Source of the DNA: a virus
Virus record (IMG/VR): IMGVR_UViG_3300010367_000069
Span: 1 to 24,328 of that record
Length of the DNA stretch: 24,328 nucleotides
Direction: 5' to 3' (one strand)
Part shown: positions 17,782 through 24,328 of the stretch, piece after piece
Position numbering within the stretch: position 1 is the first letter of the stretch
How the letters are laid out: the number at the start of each line of letters is the position of its first letter
Made by a program: the position numbers and the translations under genes
The notes under the pieces: generated by a model
What the model was told of the DNA's origin: nothing
What the model saw: only the letters and a program-made list of their open reading frames with translations
Databases searched by the model: none

Positions 17782-20250
17782 AGCGACACCGCCGTGATCT
17801 TCAACATCATCGGCAGGGATCTCACCGGCCCGGCGATCGGCGGGGCGGGCAGCTCCTTTAACAAGTTGGCCCTCGGCATGGCGGCCGGCGCCGCGTTTTT
17901 CGGCGCCAAGTCCATCGACGCAGCGGCGGATTTCCAGACGGCGATGACCCGCGTGCAGACCGGCGCGGGTGAGGCTGAGTCCAACATCAAGTCCGATATG
18001 GCCGGCATCCTCCAGATGATGGGGGAGGTCGGTGCGAAATCCGAGGACCTCGCCAAGGGTCTGTATACGGTCAACTCGGCAGGCTTCCACGGCGCCGCTG
18101 GCATCGATGTCCTGAAGATCGCGGCGATGGGCGCGAGGGTCGGCGCCGCCGACCTGAACACCACCGTCGATGCGGTCACCACGGCGTTGAACGCGTATCA
18201 CATGGGTGCGGATCAGGCGGCGCAGGCAACGAATGCCCTGATCGCGGCCGAGGGTCAGGGGAAGACCACCCTGGAGGCCCTCGCCGGGTCGCTGTCGAAG
18301 GTCGCGCCAACTGCCGCAGTCGCGCATGTGAGCCTCAACGAGGTTCTCGGGGCGATGGCCACGATGACGGCGCAGGGCACGCCGGCCGCCGTCGCAGCGA
18401 CCTACCTGAACCAGACGATCAAGGCCCTGGCACATCCGACCAACGTGGCCAAGCTGGAGATGGAAGCTCTCGGCCTGTCATCGATCAAGGTCAGCCAGAA
18501 CCTCGGCCAGAACGGGTTGGCCAGCACCCTGAAGATGCTGACCGATGCGATTCAGTCGAAGATGGGCCCGGCCGGGCTGGTGCTGCTGGATCGGCTGAAG
18601 AAGGTCGGCCAAAACACCGAGGAATGGCAGAAGATCGTCTCGAATCTGCCACGCGCACAGCAGACGTACATCGCCGCCCTGGCGGACATGGTTGGTGGTT
18701 CGAAGTCGATGTCGGCCGCGTTGCAGCTGACCGGCGACAACATGGCTGTATTCCAGCACAACACCGAGGTCATCAGCGAAAAGGTGAAGGCCGGCGGCCA
18801 AACCATCGAGGGCTGGGCCGCGGTTCAGAAGAACTTCAACCAGAGAATGGCTGAAACCAAGGGCACGTTGGAAGCGGTCGGCATCCGGATCGGTAACTAC
18901 CTGCTGCCGTACGCGCAGAAGATGTTGGTGGCGATTCAGTCCGGGGTGAACTGGTTCGCGAAGCACGAGGCGGTGGCGAAGGGTCTCGCCATCGGCCTCG
19001 GGGTACTGGCCGGCGTGTTCGTCACGGCGAGGATCGCAACCATCGCGGCCACGTTGGCGACCAAGGAGTTCTGGGTCCAGACGAAGATCTGGACCGGCAT
19101 CACCAAGATGGCCGCCGCTGCCCAGTGGGTCTGGAATGCGGCGATGGCGATGAACCCCATCGGTCTGGTCATCATCGCGATCGTCGCCCTGGTCGCAGGG
19201 TTCGTCCTGCTGTGGACGCACTCGAAGGGTTTCCGCGATTTCTTCATCGGCATGTGGGGCCACATCTGGTCATTCATGAAGATGATCGGAGCCTGGTTCG
19301 CGGGCCCGTTCGCGCGATTCTTTGTCGAGCTGGGTAAGCAGCTCGCGGCGCCGTTCATTTGGGTCTGGCATTCGATTCTGGAGCCGTTCGTTCACGCGAC
19401 GGTCGCTTATTTTCAGTGGTGGTGGCGGATCGCGTCGAGCGTGATCCATCTGGTCGCTGACATCTTCACCATGTACCTGGCCCCGGCGATCATGACCGTG
19501 TGGCACGGCGTGGTCGACCCGTTCGTCAGAGCCACCGTCGCTTACTTCCAGTGGCTGTGGGGAATCGCTGTCGCCGCCTGGCACGGGATAGCGGACGGGG
19601 CGATCTGGCTGTACCAGACCGTCCTCACGCCGATCGGCCACGGAATCGCGATGGTCGCCGGCTGGATCGGTGACGGGTTCATGTGGCTCTGGCACCAGGC
19701 CATCGAGCCCGCCGTTCACGGGATCGCCGCCGCCGCGACCTGGGTGTACGACACGGTGATCCTGCCGATCTGGCATGCGATCCTCGCGGCGACGCACTGG
19801 CTCGGAGACGGCATCAGCACGGTGTTCGGCGCGATCGCCGGGTTTATCTCCGGCGCCTTTCATCAGGCCGTGGGCGTCGCGAAAGGCGCGATCAACGCAC
19901 TGATCTCCGTCGTCAATGGCGCCATCCGCGGCATCGACAGCATCCTCACCAAGGCCAACTCGCTGCCGGGCGTGAACTTCCCCATGATCCCGCAGATTCC
20001 CCACTTGGCCAGCGGCGGGATTGTGCAGGTCGGCGAGCACGGCACGGAGATCGTGCGGCTGCCCTCGGGGTCGGCGGTGTACCCGCACGGCAGCGTGCCG
20101 GCGGACATGGCCGGCGGTGGTGGCCGGCGGATGGAGCTGGGCGTGCGCCCAGGAGCTGACGCCGCCCTCGGAACGCTGCTCCAGACGCTGTTCCGGCACG
20201 GCTACGTGCAGGTCTTCGTGGACGGCAAGCAGGTCTCCGTCTCAGCCTGA
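17779..20250 (+). CDS. tape measure protein
   Basis: The 823-residue protein sets tail length and is threaded through the tube. The N-terminal part (about 1-330) has the phage minor tail/tape measure signature: A-A-D-F-Q-T-A-M-T-R-V-Q-T-G-A-G, L-A-K-G-L-Y-T-V-N-S-A-G and T-L-E-A-L-A-G-S-L-S-K-V-A-P-T-A-A. H-V-S-L-N-E-V-L-G-A-M-A-T-M-T-A-Q-G-T-P also belongs to it. Two hydrophobic stretches lie at about 401-426 and 462-479. A Trp-rich repetitive region follows to about 690, with a 45-residue periodic element P-F-V-x-A-T-V-A-Y-F-Q-W. The C-terminus has L-A-S-G-G-I-V-x-V-G-E-H-G-x-E, which is very common at tape measure ends. At about 1.5 Angstrom per residue (general rule) the tail would be near 120 nm. 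Confidence 0.95.
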   Translation: MSDTAVIFNIIGRDLTGPAIGGAGSSFNKLALGMAAGAAFFGAKSIDAAADFQTAMTRVQTGAGEAESNIKSDMAGILQMMGEVGAKSEDLAKGLYTVNSAGFHGAAGIDVLKIAAMGARVGAADLNTTVDAVTTALNAYHMGADQAAQATNALIAAEGQGKTTLEALAGSLSKVAPTAAVAHVSLNEVLGAMATMTAQGTPAAVAATYLNQTIKALAHPTNVAKLEMEALGLSSIKVSQNLGQNGLASTLKMLTDAIQSKMGPAGLVLLDRLKKVGQNTEEWQKIVSNLPRAQQTYIAALADMVGGSKSMSAALQLTGDNMAVFQHNTEVISEKVKAGGQTIEGWAAVQKNFNQRMAETKGTLEAVGIRIGNYLLPYAQKMLVAIQSGVNWFAKHEAVAKGLAIGLGVLAGVFVTARIATIAATLATKEFWVQTKIWTGITKMAAAAQWVWNAAMAMNPIGLVIIAIVALVAGFVLLWTHSKGFRDFFIGMWGHIWSFMKMIGAWFAGPFARFFVELGKQLAAPFIWVWHSILEPFVHATVAYFQWWWRIASSVIHLVADIFTMYLAPAIMTVWHGVVDPFVRATVAYFQWLWGIAVAAWHGIADGAIWLYQTVLTPIGHGIAMVAGWIGDGFMWLWHQAIEPAVHGIAAAATWVYDTVILPIWHAILAATHWLGDGISTVFGAIAGFISGAFHQAVGVAKGAINALISVVNGAIRGIDSILTKANSLPGVNFPMIPQIPHLASGGIVQVGEHGTEIVRLPSGSAVYPHGSVPADMAGGGGRRMELGVRPGADAALGTLLQTLFRHGYVQVFVDGKQVSVSA

Positions 20251-20265
20251 CTTCAAGGAGCAAGC

Positions 20266-20778
20266 GTGCACGAGTACAAGACGTACAACGGGCCGATGGT
20301 GACGACGGCGGCGCAGGCCGCGGTCAGCACCGGCACCGCGATCAAGACGATGCTCCAGCTGGCCACGCCGAGCACCCGGCAGTTGACGGTGATCTCGTGG
20401 GGTTTCACGATCGATGACCCGCCGGGTGCCGACGCGGTGATCGAGCTGCTCCAGACGGACGTCGCCGCCACGGTCACGGCGCACATCGCGTCCGGTGTGC
20501 AGCCGCTCGATCCGAACGGGCCGGCGTCGCTGCTGACGCTGGGCACTGCGGCCACCGGGTATACGGCGAGCGCCGAGGGCAGCATCACCGCGACCCGGAT
20601 GTTCGACGCCGTTTCGCTGAGCAGCGTCAGCGCCGAGGCGGGCCCGTTCCTGACCTACACCTACCAGTTCATGCCCGACGAGCGGCCGATCATCGCGGTC
20701 TCGAAGTTCCTGCGGGTCCGGGCGACGACGCCGACTACGGCGGTCGACCTGCGCACCTGGGTCTGCCACAAGGAGTGA
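20266..20778 (+). CDS. small beta-rich tail-region protein, 170 aa
   Basis: GTG 20266 is placed 5 bases after AAGGAG (20255-20260). The product is a Thr/Ala-rich beta protein: T-I-K... is absent, but T-G-T-A-I-K-T-M-L-Q-L-A-T-P-S-T-R-Q-L-T-V-I-S-W-G-F-T and V-I-E-L-L-Q-T-D-V-A-A-T-V alternate regularly. It ends in F-L-R-V-R-A-T-T-P-T-T-A-V-D-L-R-T-W-V. The A-x-x-L-x-V-x-x-W-G-x-x-F/T-D core recurs in phage virion proteins, so a structural role is likely. It lies where siphoviruses encode distal tail or accessory tail proteins. I cannot name the family. Confidence 0.65.
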   Translation: MHEYKTYNGPMVTTAAQAAVSTGTAIKTMLQLATPSTRQLTVISWGFTIDDPPGADAVIELLQTDVAATVTAHIASGVQPLDPNGPASLLTLGTAATGYTASAEGSITATRMFDAVSLSSVSAEAGPFLTYTYQFMPDERPIIAVSKFLRVRATTPTTAVDLRTWVCHKE

Positions 20779-20782
20779 TCCG

Positions 20783-23092
20783 GTGTCGCTGGCTGCCCGC
20801 ACGATGGCGTTCGACCGGCGCCTGCGCAACCTGCCCGGCCCGGCCGCGCCGGCTTCGTCGCCGGTCGGTGGCCAGCCGTTCCTCGTCGAGGTGTTCGGTC
20901 AGCAGGCCCGGATCCTGGTCGAGGCCGCCTTCGGTGCGGACCTGACGACCGAGCCGCAGACCTGGAATTTCTTCGACATCACCGCCGATGTGATGCTTGC
21001 CCAGGGCGTGACGATCAGCCCGATGGGCCGCTCCGACGAGTTCTCCACCAGTCAGCCGGCCGGGTGTGGTTTCACGCTGATCAACACGTCCGGGGACTAC
21101 ACCGCGTACAACCCGGCCAGTAGGTACAGCCCGTACGTGCGGCGGAACACCCCGATCCGGGTGAGCCTGTTCCTGACCGGGACCAACGCCGACCAGGCGC
21201 TGCGGTTCCAGGGCGGCGCGAACGGCTGGGTACCCAGCTGGGATACCTCGGCGCAGTTGGCGATCGTCACGGTGTCGGCGTCCGGGGTGCTGCGGCGACT
21301 GATGCAGGGCAAGACCCCGCTGCTGTCCGCGGCGCGCCGCGCGATGATCCTCGGCGGTCCGCTGGCCGGCTGGACGCTCGACGACGGCGCGGACGCGACG
21401 CAGTTCGGCTCCGTGCTGGTCGGTGGGGCGGCGCTGACGGGGACGATGCCGACACCAGCTGCGGTCGACAGCGGCATGGGTGGTGCGCCGGGGAAGTTTC
21501 CCCAGCTGGTGGCGAGCCACGCGTACACCGGTGCCGCCGTGGCCCACCTCGGTGGTGTGTCGACCACGGGCTGGTCGATGCAGGCCTGGGTGAAGCTGAC
21601 CTCCGACGAGACCCCGGTGGGCACACCGGAGGCGACCGTCCTGTTCTGGTTGGCCTCGGGGCTGCTGTATCTGTGGCTGGTCCAGGTCGACCACCAGTCC
21701 GACGGGGACCGGATCACGGTGACCCCGTGGCGTTCGGACGTCGGCGCGGCGGCGACGGTGCTGATCGCGTCCGGCCTGTCGACCGGGGGCTGGCACCACC
21801 TGCACGTCACTGCGAGGCAGACGACCGCGAGCGTCGTCGACGCCGAGCTGCTCGTCGACGGCGTGTCGGCGGCGGTGGCGTCGCTCGGTTCGGTCCCGTT
21901 CCCGCACAGCATCGGCACCCTGCTCAAGGTGCAGGTCGGCAACGACGTCGTCGACAACGTGTATGTGTTCACGCCGAGCGACGTGGCCGGGCTGAGTGTG
22001 GCGCAGTTGGCATTTTTCGACTCCGCTGACGCCGGGAGTCTGTATGAGGCGGGGCTCGGCTACCCGGGCGAGACCGCCGCGCGACGGCTCCTGCGCCTAG
22101 GCAGCGAGAACAACCTGCCTGTCACGGTCGTCGGGGACCCGGACGACACGAAGGCCATGGGCCCGCAGTCGGCTGACACCCTGACGAATACCTTGCGGGA
22201 GTGTGAGGCCGCCGACGGTGGGGTGCTGTACGACGGGCTCTCCGCTGGCGTGACCTATGTGACCCGCTCGTCGCGGTACAACGTCGCGGCGACGCTGACC
22301 GCGGACATGGCCGCCGATCCGCCCCAGCTCGCGGTCCCGTTCACCCCCACCGATGACGATCAGCGGAATCGGAACCTGGTCGTCGCCACCCGCAAGAACG
22401 GCTCCAGTGCGACCTTCGAGGACGCGGACGGGCCACTGGGTACGGCGGCGATCGGTACGTACGACTCCTCGATGACGGTCAACGTCGAGGACGACACGGA
22501 CCTGGTCAACCAGGCCGGGTGGCAGGTCCACCAGGGCGCCGTCGAAGGCTTCCGCTACCCGAACCTCGGCCTGGACCTGGCCGCCGCACCGGCGATCGCC
22601 ACCGACTGGCTGCGCACGCAGGTCAGCGCCCGCGTCGACGCCGTCAACGTCACCAGCAAGGCCACGCAGCATCCGCCGAACGATGTGCAGCAGATCGTCG
22701 AGGGCTGGGCCGAGACGCTGTCCCCGTTCGTCTGGTTGGCGAACCTGAACTGTTCCCCGTACGCGCCGTGGGAGGTGTTCGAGGTGGAGGGTGACGACAA
22801 CCGGGGACGGCTGGAGCTGACGCAGACCCTCGCCGTCGCGGTCGACACGGACGACACCACCTGGTCGGTGGCGACGCCGGGCTCCGATCCGCTGCTGACG
22901 ACGTCGGGGGCCTTCCCTGCCGACTTTCCGTACGACATCAACGTCGGCGGCGAGCGGGTGACGGTGACGGACACCTCTGGTGGCAGCTCGCCGCAGACGG
23001 TGACGGTGACTCGGTCCGTCAACGGGGTGGTGGCCGAGCACCCGGCGGGCACACCGATCACGTTGTGGGTTCCGGGGGTGGTGGCGCTATGA
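20783..23092 (+). CDS. minor tail protein with LamG-like domain (tail tip/hub)
   Basis: GTG 20783 follows AAGGAG (20770-20775) by 7 bases. The 769-residue protein has an N-terminal part resembling tail-tip proteins (residues 30-185: F-L-V-E-V-F-G, W-N-F-F-D-I-T-A-D, F-T-L-I-N-T-S-G-D-Y, S-P-Y-V-R-R-N-T-P-I-R-V). A concanavalin/LamG-like domain spans about 190-410 (G-W-S-M-Q-A-W-V-K-L, G-W-H-H-L-H-V-T-A-R-Q, A-E-L-L-V-D-G). A tail-hub-like C-terminal half follows (R-L-L-R-L-G-S-E-N-N-L-P-V and the final V-T-V-T-R-S-V-N-G). The lectin-like insert suggests binding to cell-surface glycan; this is inference. It overlaps the next gene by ATGA. Confidence 0.85.
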   Translation: MSLAARTMAFDRRLRNLPGPAAPASSPVGGQPFLVEVFGQQARILVEAAFGADLTTEPQTWNFFDITADVMLAQGVTISPMGRSDEFSTSQPAGCGFTLINTSGDYTAYNPASRYSPYVRRNTPIRVSLFLTGTNADQALRFQGGANGWVPSWDTSAQLAIVTVSASGVLRRLMQGKTPLLSAARRAMILGGPLAGWTLDDGADATQFGSVLVGGAALTGTMPTPAAVDSGMGGAPGKFPQLVASHAYTGAAVAHLGGVSTTGWSMQAWVKLTSDETPVGTPEATVLFWLASGLLYLWLVQVDHQSDGDRITVTPWRSDVGAAATVLIASGLSTGGWHHLHVTARQTTASVVDAELLVDGVSAAVASLGSVPFPHSIGTLLKVQVGNDVVDNVYVFTPSDVAGLSVAQLAFFDSADAGSLYEAGLGYPGETAARRLLRLGSENNLPVTVVGDPDDTKAMGPQSADTLTNTLRECEAADGGVLYDGLSAGVTYVTRSSRYNVAATLTADMAADPPQLAVPFTPTDDDQRNRNLVVATRKNGSSATFEDADGPLGTAAIGTYDSSMTVNVEDDTDLVNQAGWQVHQGAVEGFRYPNLGLDLAAAPAIATDWLRTQVSARVDAVNVTSKATQHPPNDVQQIVEGWAETLSPFVWLANLNCSPYAPWEVFEVEGDDNRGRLELTQTLAVAVDTDDTTWSVATPGSDPLLTTSGAFPADFPYDINVGGERVTVTDTSGGSSPQTVTVTRSVNGVVAEHPAGTPITLWVPGVVAL

Positions 23093-23571
23093 GCTGGACA
23101 CCGCCGTCGCTGCCGGCCGGGCACAAGGTCACCGGGGCGGAGCTGGCGCAGATCACCGCGCAGATCGTGGCCCTGTCGGTGGACTGGTCGGACTGGGTGC
23201 CGACGTTCACGAACTTCACGCAGGGCAACGCCGGTGTGTCGGCCCGGTACATCCAGGTCGGCAAGAAGGTCACCTTCAACATCAAGGTCACCTTGGGCAC
23301 CACCTCGACGATGGGTTCGCTGCCCCGCTTCAGCCTGCCGGTGACCGGCGCCAGCCAGTACGGGGCGTTCACCGGCCTGTTCGGGGACTGCTATTTGCAG
23401 GATACGGGCACGCAGGATTTCCGCGGCGCGGCACGCTGGCAATCCACCAGCGCCCTGGAGCTGGTCTATTACCCGTCCGGCGGGGCGGCGGCGTCGGTCG
23501 CGGCGACCGCGCCGCATGTCTGGGCCAGCACCGATCTTTTCAGCGTCACCGGCACCTACGAGGCGGCGTGA
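23089..23571 (+). CDS. tail tip / receptor-binding-like beta protein, 160 aa
   Basis: ATG 23089 overlaps the previous TGA. The protein starts W-T-P-P-S-L-P-A-G-H-K-V-T-G-A-E-L-A-Q-I-T-A-Q and continues W-V-P-T-F-T-N-F-T-Q-G-N-A-G-V-S-A-R-Y-I-Q-V-G-K-K-V-T-F-N-I. L-G-T-T-S-T-M-G-S-L-P-R-F-S-L-P-V comes next. This W-x-P-x-[FY]-T ... G-x-[LV]-x-[AG]-R-Y-x-x-V-G-K-x-V ... S-L-P-V pattern is widespread in phage tail fibre and tail tip proteins and forms a small beta sandwich. It is likely a virion appendage involved in host contact. The stop lies 7 bases before the next start. Confidence 0.8.
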   Translation: MSWTPPSLPAGHKVTGAELAQITAQIVALSVDWSDWVPTFTNFTQGNAGVSARYIQVGKKVTFNIKVTLGTTSTMGSLPRFSLPVTGASQYGAFTGLFGDCYLQDTGTQDFRGAARWQSTSALELVYYPSGGAAASVAATAPHVWASTDLFSVTGTYEAA

Positions 23572-23578
23572 GGCGGCC

Positions 23579-24328
23579 ATGACGTACGCACCCGATGACC
23601 TGCTCGCGACCCGCCGCTACCTGCTGGCCACCCTGGACATGCACCCGGGCAACGTCGCCGCCGATCTGGACCCGAATGAGGTCGGCATCGTCGGCGACCC
23701 GGCGCACGCCGCTGGCGGCGGCTATCACGAGGGTGACGATGACCTGGCCCGGGTGGGCCGCCTCGCGAGCGACTACAGCAAGCGGGAGAGCGCCCGGGAC
23801 CGGCCGGGCAGCAACGCGGCGAGCGCCCTGGACATCGGCCAGTTCGCCCACGGTGCCCTGACTCTGCCGGCGTTGAGCGTGGCCCTGGTGCACGCCTGTG
23901 AGGCCGGTGACCCGCGCACCCGCGATGTCCGGGAGGTCATCTACAGCCCGGACGGCAAGGTGGTGCACCGCTTCGACGCGCTGGGCATCCGGTCGTCGGG
24001 TGACGACTCGCACCTGTTCCACACGCACCTGTCGTTCTTTCGGGACTCGGAGGGCCGCCGGGACCGGTCGGACAACATCCTCGGCCTGCTGGCCGAGCTG
24101 ATCGAGGGCCGTACGGCGGCCGCCACGACGGGAGGAGACGGACCCATGTGGGCCAAGGTCAAAGGCCAGGGCACGATCTGGCGTAATGCTGGCCGGGTGC
24201 GGATTCCGGCACCCGACGGCCCGACGGCGACGGCCTGGCAGAAGCTGCTACCCGGCCAGGAGGTCGACTCCGAGGCCGCGCTGACCGCGCTACTCGGACC
24301 GACAGCCGATCCCGAGCTGACCGCGCTG
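23579..24328 (+). CDS. probable M15-like peptidase/endolysin, 3' truncated by window edge
   Basis: From ATG 23579 the frame is open to the window end (250 codons, no stop), so the gene is incomplete here. The first 160 residues have A-G-G-G-Y-H-E-G with His50, then S-D-Y-S-K-R-E-S-A-R-D-R and A-A-S-A-L-D-I-G with Asp85. After a gap come L-F-H-T-H-L-S-F-F-R-D-S-E-G-R with His148 and His150. A His, an Asp some 35 residues on, and a late H-x-H is the zinc-ligand layout of M15/VanY-like D,D- or L,D-peptidases, seen in phage lysins. Residues from about 189 start a second domain (W-A-K-V-K-G-Q-G-T-I-W-R-N-A-G). Place after the tail tip genes fits a lysin or tail-associated hydrolase. A non-catalytic virion protein remains possible. 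Confidence 0.6.
   Translation, partial: MTYAPDDLLATRRYLLATLDMHPGNVAADLDPNEVGIVGDPAHAAGGGYHEGDDDLARVGRLASDYSKRESARDRPGSNAASALDIGQFAHGALTLPALSVALVHACEAGDPRTRDVREVIYSPDGKVVHRFDALGIRSSGDDSHLFHTHLSFFRDSEGRRDRSDNILGLLAELIEGRTAAATTGGDGPMWAKVKGQGTIWRNAGRVRIPAPDGPTATAWQKLLPGQEVDSEAALTALLGPTADPELTAL

Noticed and set aside
20735-21907. Long reverse-strand open frame (390 codons) opposite the minor tail gene
   Set aside because: Arg/His/Gly-rich composition and full overlap with a recognised forward gene.
1-24328. Search for integrase, attachment sites, tRNA, rRNA or insertion sequences
   Set aside because: No protein with integrase or transposase motifs, no tRNA-like cloverleaf and no long terminal repeats were seen, so none is reported.

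Overview
The window is a contiguous piece of a tailed, siphovirus-type bacteriophage or prophage of a high-GC actinobacterium. The evidence is very GC-rich DNA with strongly G/C-ending codons, frequent GTG and TTG starts, GGAGG-type ribosome sites and an HK97-type head gene order. The protein families (DUF6221, DUF4429, a proteasome-like Ntn hydrolase) are typical of actinobacteria and their phages. A Micromonospora/Actinoplanes/Streptomyces-like host is a guess from protein style only. No integrase, attachment site, rRNA or tRNA was seen, so virus versus prophage cannot be decided here.

Left part (1-5211): small rightward accessory genes, most joined by 1- or 4-nt stop/start overlaps. In order they are the C-terminal part of an HslV/proteasome-like hydrolase, an unknown protein, three Cys-rich probable metal-binding proteins interspersed with a DUF6221 protein, a one-pass membrane protein, a small helix-turn-helix protein, a papain-fold-like protein, two further small proteins and an HNH endonuclease. 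The HNH gene and the odd AT-containing stretch behind it (5209-5342) lead into the terminase genes and are a candidate packaging (cos) region.

Head part (5343-14674): small and large terminase, portal, prohead protease with an unusual C-terminal zinc ribbon, and major capsid protein with an N-terminal delta/scaffold domain. Then come five small structural or unknown genes, including a DUF4082 protein with five 20-residue repeats, and an Ig-like/gp6-type connector fusion. One small gene (9450-9641) lies on the opposite strand between protease and capsid.

Tail part (14674-24328): tail terminator-like protein, two tandem paralogous tail-tube proteins separated by an intrinsic terminator, a gp10-like protein, and tail-assembly chaperones with a canonical -1 slippery heptamer (G GGA AAA). 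A DUF4429 gene in reverse orientation follows, then the tape measure protein, a small tail protein, a large minor tail protein with a LamG-like insert, a tail-tip protein and an unfinished M15-like probable endolysin.

The least expected signals are regulatory. Portal, connector and tape measure all begin with a hairpin that buries the Shine-Dalgarno and ends on the first base of a GTG start; two of the three are 17/18 identical although 4 kb apart. Strong GC hairpins follow the capsid gene and the gene after it. Two reverse-strand genes abut rightward genes with zero spacing or a shared stop. Together these suggest that stoichiometry in the late operon is tuned by RNA structure, and that small cargo genes have been inserted backwards into it.
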